64,000 bases of DNA from Mangifera indica. Lineage: Eukaryota > Streptophyta > Magnoliopsida > Sapindales > Anacardiaceae. The notes under the pieces are model-generated. The model was given only the letters and a program-made list of their open reading frames with translations, made no database searches and was not told where the DNA came from. The stretch covers positions 9,238,001 to 9,302,000 of the forward strand of contig NC_058147.1 in assembly GCF_011075055.1 (NCBI RefSeq). Direction: 5' to 3'. Each line of letters starts with the position of its first letter. The stretch's first letter is position 1. This document shows, one piece after another, positions 44,801-56,600 of the stretch. A program made the translations under genes and the position numbers.

Positions 44801-47800
44801 GGCTAACTCGGCTCGTTTTTCATATCAAAACGGCACCGTTTTGTATATATATATAGATCAAAACGACGACGTTTTGTATAAAAAATTAAAAAAAAAAATT
44901 ACCGAGCTAACCCGAGCCAGCTCGAGCTCGGCTCGTTTCGGGCTCAAACCGAGCCGAGCCGAGCTCGAGCTCGAGCTGGCTCGGCTCGAATCCAGCCCTA
45001 TATCCAGGATTGCGAAAGCGCATGTGATATATAGAAAACACAGAAGTAATGGAGTCTGAAGTCTATCCAAAGTGGGATTTCAATGTTATTTTCGCTTACC
45101 AAATGCCACCCATAGCGCCAAAAGGAGATGATGATTTATAGAAAAAATTGAAGAAATTGAGGCATGTTTTTCCCCTATTCACCTTGAGGACAAGGTGTTT
45201 CTTGTTTGGCGGGGTATTGTTAGGATCCACATATGCTTATCGTAGGAAGAAAAGAAGAAATGAGGCCAAGACACAGGGCAACAGTTGGGAGATGACAGAT
45301 GGCAACCAACAAATTAACGGAAAAGCAACAAACCAACACTTATCGAATGAAGACATAGCAAGCAAGTAGCACAGAGTGGAACAAACGGTGGGAACCACTG
45401 AGACTCCTAGAGCTGAGTTGGCAGAGCATTATTGAAAGGCATTCTGGAGGAGTGCAATGAAATAGGCTTGGAGAGAGAAAGGCAAATCAGAGAAGAATTT
45501 TGGAAAAAAAAAGGAGAGATTTGAGGGAGAGAAACCAGCCTCTGGAAAGCTGGCTTATAGATTATATTTTGGTTGTTGATTTCTCTGTTATTCTCTTAAA
45601 CTTTTGTGAATGTTTTGCAGATGATGCTAGTCTGAGTTTGTAAGGCCTTCTGTTATTGAAAAACTGCTCAAAAAGAAAATCCATTACATCAATACAAATT
45701 TTAGTTCAGTATATTTCAATGCTGTGTTTTGCGTTTGTTTTATAGTTTATTATCCAAAATATATAAATACATTTGCAGCACTCCAGAACTTTGTTAGTTT
45801 CTTGGCCATTGGAGAGAAGCAGCAACTTCAGTTGAGTCAGTCTACTCTAGGTCTGTATCAGTATACATTAGTCCAAACACATACATACTAACTTCTGTGA
45901 TAAATACTTAAGGTTTGTTTCATTGTTATAAAGGAAATGAATGGCTCCATCACTTTCTCTTTTTATTTTTTATTTTTTGTTTTTTTGTTCTTTTTTAAAA
46001 AATCTGTCAGCTTTCCTTACATGTTCATCCAACGTGGTTAGCTACAAAATTTCTGAAATATGATGCCCTTAGTAGGTGGCCCCAAGAGGATTTGAACTAT
46101 TGGTCTCTTGGTTGAAATCAAGGGCCTTTACCACTAATTCCAATCCTTCGGGTTTGCTCTATCAGTTACAAGGTATGGTTTGTTGCACAAATCAGTCACT
46201 TAGGAGTAATGGAGAGATTAATAGCCTTGAAAAAGGGTTGTAAAACATTTGAAGGCTACAATGTCATGATTTCAAACTAACCTCCTTCTGTTAATTAATA
46301 TTTGAGTGTGGTTCAAAATTATGGTTCTGTTAGGCTAATTATTTCTTCATAATGACCTGTAGAGATTCCCATTGGCCAACTATTGTTTTTTGCTCTATAA
46401 GGTTTTCAATTTCTTATTTAATACAGTAATTTTCCACGAAAATCTGTGCAGTCAGATTGCTTTTATAATGCTGGATGGACAGAGGATACACGGGAAGTCG
46501 TTGGTTATCTGCATCAAGAGTATCCTAAGGCTCCTTTATTTGCTGTTGGAACCAGCATTGGTGCAAACATTCTGGTATGTTGGTTTCAATGTTCTTTCTG
46601 TTAAATCTCGTGGAAGGTTTCTTATTTCATTGAAATTGCACTTTAAGTTTTACCTACCATTTGCTTGTGTTGGCCTGTTGTTTTTTAAATTAGCATTGGA
46701 TGTGGGTCCTCTCTTTTTTTAATTTTTTTTTCTTTTTGGGCAGAACAAAGAAATAAAATCTTGGAAGTTAGTTTAAAACAAACAATTTCCGGGGTTATGA
46801 TTATGCAATTTTAGGATGGTTTTGGACTTATTTATGGTTGACTTTTCTCTTGTTTTCTATTTGCTATTTGTAAATCTATATTAATGTTGCAAAAATAGAA
46901 ATGAAAGAAAGAAGTTTGTGTCATTTCTCTTTATGCCAAATCACCTTGATATTAATTCTTCCCCTCTATAACCTGACATATTTCTTTCAGGTAAAATATC
47001 TTGGAGAGGATGGAGAGAGGACACCTCTAGCTGGGGCTGTAGCTATTTGCTCACCGTGGGACCTTTTGGTTAGTGTCTTTACCATAACATAATGAAACTA
47101 AATGTAGTTTTCCACTTAAGTAGCACTGACACAAGGGGTTATTTTCTCACAATCCTGTCATGAATCGGTTACTATATATTCGATACAAGATCTTAATATC
47201 TTGGAGTCTGGTGTAAGTAATAACAGTAAGTTTTTAGGATAGTTTAGTTCTGGTGAGTTATATTGGTATAATGGGTTAAAGAGTAATATTTTACTTAGTG
47301 GTGTATTGAATTCTTGCAAGGTAATTTGTCAGACCCCTTGGTGGTTAAAGTGTACCACCGCTGGAAAAACAGACGTTGGTTTAGTGGCACAACAACAATG
47401 AAGGACCACTGGGAAAAGGAGTGACACATAGCTAGAGAAGGTTTGGAAAATAGTGAGAATAAAAGGAGGAATTGGAGAGAGAGAGAGACAGGCAGAAAAA
47501 TTAAGATTGGTTGTGCAAACTTTTGGGAAAGGCCTGGCTCTTGAATTCCAGCCTTGAGGAGAGAATCCGGCACTCTCGAATTTTATGGAAGTTTGAACTT
47601 GTGGAACTGTATTGAGTCGTTTAGTGGAGGTACCAATCATAAAGTATCTTGGTTTGTCATACGGAAGCTTTAAAACTGTTGTATGCGTGTACTGATGGAG
47701 ACCCAAACCAACTCAACTAAACAGAGCAACAATTTCATCCACACAAAGCAATAAAAGACAGCAGTAAACAATCAGATGAATGAAAAGAAGAACTAAGTGA

Positions 47801-50800
47801 ATGGATAAGAAGCTGAATTGATAGATTGTGTTAATAAGAAGTAGAATTACATGTCTGTTTGCAAAATAGCCAGCTAACTACTTAGAAGGACTGGGACATC
47901 GATTGAACAATAGAAAGAAATCAAGATCCTGGCTAATTCGAAAGTGCCAGGCCTCTCTTCACTACAAAGACACCTATATAATTTCTGCTTGCCCATTCTT
48001 TCCATCATACTTCCCTATTTAAAGATTCATCCCTCCAATTAATCACATCCATGCGGAAGTCTTTACTGGGTTCTAGAATATTCTTGGATCACACTCCCTC
48101 CTATTTCCACGCCTTTCTTGCTGCTGCTGGAACATCCCCGAACCACCTCATTCCTGCCTTCTGGCTTTTATGTTAGAACATTCCTGGATCACGTCATTTA
48201 CACCTCCTCGCTTCATGTTTTGCTTGCTTTTTTTCTGCTTGCGAGCATACATTTTGGTGATTAGGGCTCATCATGTACTCCATACATATTTGATACATTT
48301 GCCTTCTTCTTGGGTTTGTGTTCATAGAACAGAGTTTCAGAAGGACTTTTTGTTCCTGGTCCAGCAATTTTCAGATGCATAGCAAACCTGAGGCTAAATT
48401 GCTCATGCTTGGAATTTGATGGCAATCCCTTAGAAAATGATTAAGCTGAAAGTATGAATTCCGCAAGAGATAAAGAATAGAATATCCTTGGAGAACAATA
48501 GAGAAGAGAGGGAAGAATTCAAGCGGAGGGACAGAAGGAAAGATGATAGACATTAGAAAAAATCTCAACATTCAATTCACTTAGAGAAACATAACATAAC
48601 ATTATTTTAAGCATACACACAATTCTGAGTGAACAAGCTTTCTTCATTACTAAGGATAGCTAGTTACGCTATTGGCTGGCATTTGCTTCATATTTAAACA
48701 CTTAAAGACAAGATGCTTACATATAATTATATGTGTTCCTCAAATACCAAATAGAAAAATCATATGATAGTTGTTGAGAATGAAAGACTACAAGACATCA
48801 CGTATTTTATACTTCATACATTTTTGCCCCTTTTTTAGCAGTAAAGCCTATCACATTATTCAAGCATTGTTGGCGCATTACTTCATAGAGTTCTTGATAT
48901 TTCATTTGTAGAATACATATTTTGTTACTGCCATTTCTCTTTCTTGGTAGTTGGTACATTAGAAAATGTTATATTTTGTAGCACCAAGTTTTTCTTCTCA
49001 TTTTGCGTTGAATAATAGATTGGAATTTTCTAGATTGGAGATGTAGCTGTCATTCATTAGCTTATTAGAGGTCATGGCCTCCCTTTTACTCCTTTGCAGA
49101 TTGGTGACAGATTTATATGCCGTAGGCTGTTGCAAAAACTTTATGACAGAGCTCTTGCTATCGGCCTTCAAGGCTATGCCCAATTGTATGTCTGTGCTGC
49201 CCTTTTTTGCATAGTACTAAATAACGGGTTATATTTGAAAATCTAATACAAAAGGTGTTCACTTCCTCTATCTAGTTTTGAAAAGAAATCGTTGAGGGTA
49301 TCCTTTAGGTTATGTGATTCATGACAATTCTGTGATATTCTGTTTCTCTTTTATTGTTTCCTTTTTGGGGCTATTTTTTGATTGATTTGAACTGAAAATA
49401 TATCGTTTTGTGCAGACATGAACCTCGCTATTCTCGCCTTGCAAATTGGGAAGGCATAAAAAAGGTTGGCTTCTTCTCTTTGTTTGGACCATCGCCCATG
49501 TTTAGGGAGCTACTGCATCAGTATGATAAACCATTTAAAATTATGTTAATAATTGATACTACATGCTACAAGGATGGTATATTTATTTGCTTGTCTACTT
49601 TTCTTCATAATTTCAACTTTTTTTAGCCACATTTTTGTTCAGATAGAGTTTTTAGTCTTTTGTAAGTCATCCCGAGGAGATGCATGACAGACTTGCTGTG
49701 AATATAATATGGCCAAGATCAGGGGGGTGGTAGTAGTCATAATTTATACTAGCCTCTCTCTTGCTTTCTGTTGTACAAATTATTTCTTTCACTAAAGTCA
49801 TTCAAGAGCAATCCTATATCAGTATGTTTCTAATTTATGTATTTCCTGTGCTTCCTCTGGCTAATGTGGTTTGTTCTGCTTGTGTTTCGAAGTCACGTTC
49901 TATTCGTGATTTTGACAATCATGCTACCTGCCTTGTTGGGAAATTTGAGGTACTAATGTCTTGCATTTAATCTCTCTTCTCTTAGAGTTCCTTTTCCTTA
50001 TTAACAGAAGTATTGTGCCATATCCTCAGACTGTGGATACATACTACAGACGATGTAGCAGTTCTACTTATGTTGGAAATGTGGCTGTACCACTACTCTG
50101 TATCAGTGCTCTTGATGATCCGGTCTGCACTCGAGAAGCCATTCCTTGGGATGAATGCAGGTCAAGTTGCTATTGCATGCTACTGTATCATTTCTAACAT
50201 TGTTTTGAGTGCCTCTATGGAGTTTTTTAAATCTTTAACAGGGCAAACAAAAATGTTGTTTTGGCTACAACCCAGCATGGAGGACATCTGGCGTTCTTTG
50301 AAGGAATATCTGCTGCTACTGTGTGGTACTTTGTGCTTCCATGTTAATAGGATGCAGGAAACTATAATTAATGTTTATTTATCGGGCTAAATGCTTAAAA
50401 TAATATACCATTTCATAAAGACCCCTTGTAACATTGAAATTTTGCAACTTTCATCGATTTTTGGGAAACACTCTCCAGCTTAAAAAAATGGGATTTGCAA
50501 CTACGTCTATTTATGATGTTGGATGAATGGTAGAAGCTTGGTGGCCTCTCATATCTACATTCACATGCTTGATGATTTTTTGATTGTTGTTAAGCCAATA
50601 TTTTTCATGGGTCGCCAATATGTTGCCAGATGAAGATGGACAAATCTTTTGTTTACAAGTTCCTCTTTCTTATTTGTTTTCTATTTCCCTTGCAGGTGGG
50701 TAAGGGCTTCTGATGAATTTCTTTGTGTTTTACACTCTAGTCCATTAATGCATCTGCAAAAGAAGGTTCGATTCATTTTTAGAACCCTAAATTCAATAGA

Positions 50801-51441
50801 AATGTATAAATAGTTTTGCAGAGTTTTTGTCAGAGAATGTGAAGCAAATTTCTTTCAAGTTACTTGTACATGGCATTCCAGATTTTCTGGATAAGTGTTT
50901 TCCTTGTCCTAGTTAACGCAATATGAAAGTTATTTCCATCCTCATTTGTTGTTTTTCTTTTCCTTATTTATATATGCTGATGCAGGAATCAGGCCATGTT
51001 CATACAACATTAGAAACCTCAATAGATCAAGGTCCTTATGTAAATGTCTCAGAAGACGGAATGGTGGCTGCACTAGGCAATGAACAAACAAGAAATAGCA
51101 CTCTGGGAAACTTGCCTGAGTTCCAGAACATTGATCATAAAATGGATAACGAAATGGTTCCAGATGCCACGCACGTTAAGCAGGTCGCAGAAACCAAATC
51201 CGATAGTGTTACCAACAAGGGTCAAACCTGTGAACCACCTACAAATATTCTGGATGTCAAATTTCCAGATGTAGTTGCTGCTGTTACAAGACACTTAAAC
51301 TATCTTTCACGGCAGAATAGAAGATCAATATGGTTACTTGCTTACGTTGCTATTATAACCACTTGGCCAGTGCTAGGGTCAGCTCTCAAAATCATCTTTA
51401 AAGGGAAGCACAAAAATGTACCTGCCATATTTGCAAGGTAA
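38885..51441 (+). CDS. Alpha/beta-hydrolase, EMB8/YheT-like
   Basis: Fourteen exons: 38885-39135, 39623-39712, 40533-40594, 41695-41795, 42199-42288, 46452-46574, 46991-47068, 49100-49185, 49416-49464, 49893-49949, 50030-50160, 50242-50325, 50696-50765, 50986-51441. All have GT-AG borders and consistent phase, giving 575 residues. It matches the plant embryogenesis-associated EMB8-like proteins, related to bacterial YheT and animal ABHD1/3 hydrolases; the substrate is unknown, lipid esters being likely by family. The nucleophile elbow is GTSIGAN (Ser233), the acid is in LDDPVC (Asp358 or 359), and the histidine is in QHGGHLAFFEG (probably His388). A hydrophobic helix at about 26-48 and another at about 539-561 suggest membrane anchoring. 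Introns 5 (4.2 kb) and 7 (2.0 kb) hold transposon debris. The exon chain is by homology and was not checked against transcripts. Confidence 0.92.
40626..40685 (+). other. Candidate duplicated exon 3 in intron 3
   Basis: The segment after TTTTGACAG (AG at 40624-40625) and before GTAAAT (40686) is 60 bp, open, and phase-compatible between exons 3 and 4. Its end (ATTATTGCTTTGAATTGG... TCTGATG) closely matches the end of exon 3 (ATGATTGCTTTGGATTGG... TCTGATG), including the donor GTAAAT. The encoded end reads EGDIIALNWLKISD against DGGMIALDWLLSSD. It may be a cassette exon or a decayed tandem exon copy. It could not replace exon 3, because joining it to exon 2 would create a stop. Confidence 0.55.
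43029..43695 (-). repeat. Two head-to-tail LTR-like repeats
   Basis: About 43090-43375 and 43404-43695 align in order: CACAATAAAATAAAAC, then TTATAAGGATAAA, then ACCTTATTTATAA, then ATTCTAACATTT. Read on the minus strand each starts TGTTAGAATT. The right copy is preceded, on that strand, by a purine tract (complement of 43697-43710) and a pol-end motif (complement of TTGTCCTCAAGGTG at about 43728). This suggests a 3' LTR followed by a second LTR of the same family. Confidence 0.55.
44674..45000. mobile_element. hAT MITE copy 2 (327 bp), intron 5
   Basis: TAGGGCTGGATTCGAGCCGA at one end and its near-perfect inverse at the other, with long GC-rich CGAGC/GCTCG arms and an AT-rich centre. Flanks TATCTAGG (44666-44673) and TATCCAGG (45001-45008) match at 7 of 8. 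The termini agree with the 4.85-kb hAT at 28912 and the MITE at 13392. It has no coding capacity; ORFs on both strands here reflect the palindrome. Its fold-back could form a long hairpin in the intron transcript. Confidence 0.9.
45958..46155 (-). repeat. tRNA-derived SINE-like element
   Basis: Read on the minus strand, TAGTGGTAAAGG (complement of 46125-46136) resembles a pol III A box and GTTCAAATCC (complement of 46088-46097) a B box, about 39 bases apart. Downstream on that strand comes an A-rich tail (complement of 45960-46002, AAAAAACAAAAAATAAA-like). This is the layout of plant SINEs. It does not fold into a full tRNA and a target duplication was not found. Confidence 0.5.
47294..48600. 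repeat. Inverted LTR-like repeats in intron 7
   Basis: The sequence at about 47375-47580 has inverted similarity to about 47930-48130. For example, CGGCACTCTCGAATTTT at about 47564 matches the inverse of AATTCGAAAGTGCCAGG at 47935, and ACAACAACAATGAAGG matches the inverse of CCTTTCTTGCTGCTGC. Sequence character (GAGAGAGAGAGACAGGCAG, TGTTAGAAC) recalls the LTR-like DNA of intron 5. Probably two degenerate LTRs in opposite orientation. ORFs at 47295-47706 on the minus strand are within this repeat. Confidence 0.4.
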
Positions 51442-53583
51442 TCTATGCTTGCAAACATTGTGTATTTTATACATGTATTGTTTATGAATAGGCAATAGCC
51501 ATGCTATGTGTAAGTCAATGAAACATTGCAAGTCGATCAATGATGTTGCTTGATTCCTGTATTAAATCCTGGTATGGTAGAACATCTATTTTTTAGGCAT
51601 GATTGTTATCTTAATTTGCCAAAATCTAATTTGGTCCTACTTTGTGCAGAAAAATACTAGAATTTGGTTGTGATAATACTGGGGATAACATTATCATTAA
51701 TCTAGATAGAGATTATAATATAAGGGTTCAGGTGGAGATAATGTTACCCCAATACAATAAAATGTAATGCATATGTATATTGCATTAAATTGTAGCCAAA
51801 ATATTGGGCTATTGGTGTTGATCATGTTTGTGAATTACTAATTAATGATTCTTTAATATATTGATGATAGTTGGAAATCCTTATGAGATAGTTATGACTC
51901 ATTTTGGACTAAGTTAACACTCTAGGCAAATTCATCTTTCTAGAAGACGAAAAGGTGCCTTCATAAAATTTTATATATATTAGTTAGTATCAATTGTAAT
52001 GTCCCTCTAGATTTCTGGCAAGGCTTGGGCTTTAGAATCAAATGGCTGAAGAATTTAAGCTTTTCAATCGTAGTATGTATGGTCCTGGGAATATTTGAAA
52101 CTTAGACCAAAGGCTGATAATTAGTCATTATGATGAACGTTATGAGATTTGGGTCTTCAAAAACAGGTAGATGCGTTTTAAATGAATAACCCATGTAGGA
52201 AGCTTCAAACTAAATCAGTACAAGTCCAGATGTAAAGCAAACTAGTTCTTCTTGATTGGATCCAAAATATTGGCTCAAAACTAAAACTGTACAAGTCTGG
52301 ATGTAAAACAATCTAAATCATGACAATGAGTTTACCAGTATCAATAATTCCAAAATACTACCAAGTATGTTCCTGTCATTTTACAATTTACCAATATAAG
52401 ATAATTGGAAACAACTCATGGCCCTTCATCTTTATGTTTAATAAAGAGAGAATGACTATTTTTAATTCAAATTATGTCAAACTAATAAGTTATTATTATC
52501 TTTGAAGTTGAAAATTGATAAATTATTGTCTTTCGTCCAATTTTTTTTTGTTAATTTTTAATTGTAAAAAGAGTTTAAGTGATTTTTAATCTAATTTTAA
52601 ATATTAATTACAATATTTGAAAAATATATAAAAAAACTTTTTCATCCCGTGTGTGCAAATTTGATATTGACCACAAACTTACCGATAAATGCTATGCCAA
52701 CATTCCTCATTTAGAGCAAAGACACATAGAGGTATACTTCCCACTTTCCAAGAGAGAAGAAAGCTTTCAAGAGTTTTTTGTTATGTAGATTTTTAAGAAA
52801 CCAAAAGAAAGGATAAACAAAAAGAAAGTGAGTGAAGGCCAAACTTGAGGAAGGGGCTGGGCATTTTCCCCCTAATTTATTCATTCTTTCAGCCCTTTCA
52901 TTGAATAAAACCTGATAAGGATTCCATCCTCTTCTTTGTTGGTATTAGGACGAATCTCAAACTTTAGACTTGATGCACTACTTTTGCCTTTCCCCCATAC
53001 CTGTAGATCACAACTAACTCCCCACATAAATGTTCAATGTTTTGTACTAATAATTATTTACTGCTAATTTTGTATTTTTATCTCTATGACTGTTACTATG
53101 CATGCTTCATGGTTGGGTGGTGAAGAAAGAACCCCTCATCCATGGTATGTACACAAATCCATTGAAACCGACAGGTTAATAGACTAAGTTGACACTCGCT
53201 CCATCTACATTGTCCACTACAAATCGAGAGTCAACACTAATTAGATGGTATAACAGTGTTGCTGATATGGATGAGCAGGAGGTATGTGCTATTAATAATA
53301 AAAGTAAGGCGGTGTTTTGGTTCCTCATTCTTTGAAAGGAAGAGCGGTTGAACAACAAGGTATATAAACCACTTAAGTTGTAGTGTTACCTTATTGTAAC
53401 GTTTGCTACTTGTATTAAGTATTGTGTGCATTTACAACATATCAACTTCTTATTGGCATTGATGGGAAGTAGTCAGCAATTTGGAGTGGCCAATGTTTGT
53501 CAGAACTGGAAAATTATCCACTTTTTTTTCATTGGATATTTCCCTTTCACTACAGAGGAGATTCTGATACATAAGCCAATTGG
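51442..53583. other. 3' flank of the hydrolase gene and intergenic DNA
   Basis: The first part is presumably 3' UTR. The rest holds no ORF above 65 codons with any motif. The last ~130 bases (from TGTCAGAACTGG at about 53506) could be the left part of the Copia LTR, but its left end cannot be placed without the 3' LTR. Confidence 0.5.
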
Positions 53584-53641
53584 TTTTATGTAATATGGGT
53601 TTCAATCTACACATTTGTAAGCCCAATTTATATTTCCGACA
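53584..53641 (+). repeat. 3' part of the Copia 5' LTR
   Basis: TTTTATGTAATATGGG... to CCGACA, immediately left of the primer-binding site. The same 3' LTR part recurs at 58241-58298. The LTR extends further left by an unknown length. Confidence 0.65.
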
Positions 53642-56600
53642 TGGTATCAGAGCGACAGACTAACGTCATGAGTCCTGGAGACGAAAGGTAACGCAGATTC
53701 GAAAGTCAATCTTGTGGAAGTTTGTGGTCAGTATCTCTCTCAGCATCTATTCATTAGTGATCTGCTAATATCTGGTGAAAGTAGTTATGTTTAGTTATTT
53801 GATTTTGTTTCCTTTTACTGCTTAGTTAGATTGGCTTTATATGTGTAGATCTGAAATGTATATGATCTATTAGGGCTTTATTCTGGTATTTTGTCTACAG
53901 ATCTGTAATTTTTTTTTGAGTTAGAAATTTCTATCTCGATCACTGTTCATCATATATTGGCTTTGATAATGTTTGTATGGCCGTATTGTGTTTTGATCTA
54001 AGTTTTTTTTTGGTTGTGGTGTTTCAATGTTTCATGATCTGTGATATTTCATTCGTTTTTTGAAGTTGTATCACTTTTGTCTGCTTTCTTTTGTGCATGT
54101 TAAATCGATTGTGTTTGCTTCCAGTTTTTTTTCGTTGTTTGATTAATCCTTTGTCTCATTCAAACTAGTAATATATCTTTATTCTCTATGTTCTGTATCC
54201 TAGGAAGAATTAAAGTGTTCATTGTTTAAACTGCTGATATCTCATTGCCCTCTAATCATGGAAAACTCACCTAACTCTGCTGCTGAAGGCAGTCAATCCA
54301 ATTCCAATGTCCTAAATTCACAAACCTTTTCCTCTAGCCTTCAATCTATCACTCCTAAACTTGATAAGACCAATTTCAGTTTCTGGAGATCTCAAGTCCT
54401 CTTCTCTGTCGGAGCCCATGGTCTAGATAAACACTTGTTAGGTCTCTCTAGTTGTCCTGCCCCTTTTATTCATGTTCAAATGCTTGGTGATCCTGCAGTT
54501 ACACAGAAACCTAATCCTGACTATGACCTCTGGCAGAAAATTGATAAACAGCTGGTAAGTTGGCTGCTTTCTTCAATTTCTGCAAGCATGTTTAGAGTCA
54601 TCTCTAAATGTCAACATGCACATGAACTTTGGAGTACGCTTGAACATGAATTTTTGTTTGAATCTAAGTCTCAGTTGTTGCATGTCAAAAGTTTGTTGCA
54701 AACCACTAGGAAAAATAATATGAATATCACTGACTACTTTGATAAGATGAAAGAGTATGCTGAGATACTTCTTTCTGGAGGACACAACATTAGTGATGAT
54801 GAACTTTTAAGCCATATTCTGGATGGCCTTGACTCAGAGTATGATTCTGCAGTTGTAACTTTAAATTCTAGAATTGAGTCTAGGTATGACAAACCAACTC
54901 TTCAGGATGCTCAATATCTTCTTCAGAAACATGAGTTAAGGTTAGCTAGAGCTCAACAGTCTCACAACACTAGTATATCCTTAGATTTTCATGGGGCTCA
55001 TTCAGCCAGTGTTATAAAATCTTTAGATAAACCCACTGGATCCACTGTCTTAGGCGTCCACTCTGATCCTAATCAGCAATCGCTCTCTGTTAAGTCCTCA
55101 CAGTCTTCCTCTCTGGATAAGTCTTTTACACCTGGGCCTTTAGTCTATCCGTCTCAACCATGTAGTTATAGCAATTTTCCTTCACCTTACTATAGTCAAG
55201 TTCAACCCCTTAACACTCAACCAACCTATCCTTCTTCTTATCAAACTATCTCTGGCCCCATTAGAGGTAGAGGTAGGGGTGTCGGCAGAGGCAGAGTAAT
55301 CTGCCAGGTGTGTAACAAACCTGGACACATGGCTTTACAATGCTACCACAGATACAACTCCAACTACAATCTACAAAATGTCATGCCACAATTCTACACT
55401 AGGCCTGTTGGTTCCTCTTTCAATAGTGTTCTACCTACTACTACCCCTTTCAACAACATACCTGTCCATTCTTCACATTACACACCATATGATCATACTA
55501 TTCAGAACAATTCAATGGTTGGTCCTACCACACAATACAACAATGCCCATAACAATCCAATACCTGCTTCAAATACACAATACAATGTTCCTTCTCCTCC
55601 TGCCTATTATACAAATCCCATTCCTAATAGTAATCATCAAGCATATCTTACCCATCATTTACATACTCCTCACACCAACTCAATTAGATCTTCTTCTACA
55701 CTATCCCCAAGAATATCCAATACACCTGTAGCCACACCTTCAGTTGTACAAGATGGTTCCTGGTTCATGGACTCAGGGGCTACTGATCATGTTACATCTG
55801 ATCCTGCTCAGCTTGCAACTGCTTCTACCTATCAAGGGAATGACCAATTACAAGTAGGAAATGGTGAGAATCTTGCTATATCTCATACTGGTCAACTGTC
55901 CATACCTAGCTTCATTCATAATAAAGCAGTTTACCTCAAAAATGTTCTTTGTGTTCCTCGTATCACCAGAAACTTACTTAGCATATCCAAAATCACCAAA
56001 GATAATAATGTGTTAGTTGAATTCTCAGCTGACAAATGTGTTATTAAAGATAAGCTAAGTCAGACTATCCTGTTGCAGGGAACCCTTAAAGATGGCCTCT
56101 ACAAGCTGACTCTTCCTAAGCTTGTCCAGAAAAGAATTGCATTGAATGATAATAATTGTAATGTTGTCAAACATGATTGCCTCTTGTATAACTGCACTAC
56201 TGGAAATTCTTCTCAAATTGTTGCTTTAAATTCTGTTAATAATAAGAACTGTACTACTGGTGACAATAATAAAGCAACATGTGTTGATTCTTCTTACAAT
56301 AATTTGTCAGTTTATGATCTATGGCATAACAGGCTAGGACACCCACACACTAAAATTGTGTCATCAATTCTTAAAATTATCAATCCTTCACACACTTACT
56401 CAACCAATAAAACTTTCTGCTCAGCTTGTCAGTATGGTAAACTCAAACAGAACACCTTTCCTCCCTCTAGCTCTAGGGCAACACAACCTCTTGAACTTAT
56501 TCACACTGATATTTGGGGACCCTCACCTATTCTGTCATCAGAAGGATATAGGTACTATATCCACTTTGTTGATGATTACAGTCGATTCACATGGATATTT

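Larger units (their letters stand above)
42430..45650. mobile_element. Nested LTR-retrotransposon remnants in intron 5
   Basis: At about 42911 a degraded primer site (TGATATCAAAG) follows LTR-like sequence and precedes a short gag-like start. Near 45160-45200 a plus-strand CTTGAGGACAAGGTG motif, typical of a gypsy pol end, precedes TGTTAGGATCC, a likely LTR start at about 45219. Within this are minus-strand LTRs (43029-43695) and a hAT MITE (44674-45000). Two plus-strand ORFs (43944-44264, 106 codons; 44298-44564, 88 codons) show no motif I recognise and probably belong to the retroelement interior. Boundaries are approximate and the lineage is tentative. Confidence 0.5.

Noticed and set aside
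44799..45070. ORFs on both strands at the intron 5 MITE
   Set aside because: They arise from the GC-rich inverted arms of the MITE.
46081..46155. True tRNA gene on the minus strand
   Set aside because: A and B box-like words exist, but no acceptor-stem pairing or full cloverleaf; it fits a SINE better.
47329..47706. 125-codon minus-strand ORF
   Set aside because: Lies in inverted LTR-like repeats, has low-complexity content and no family match.
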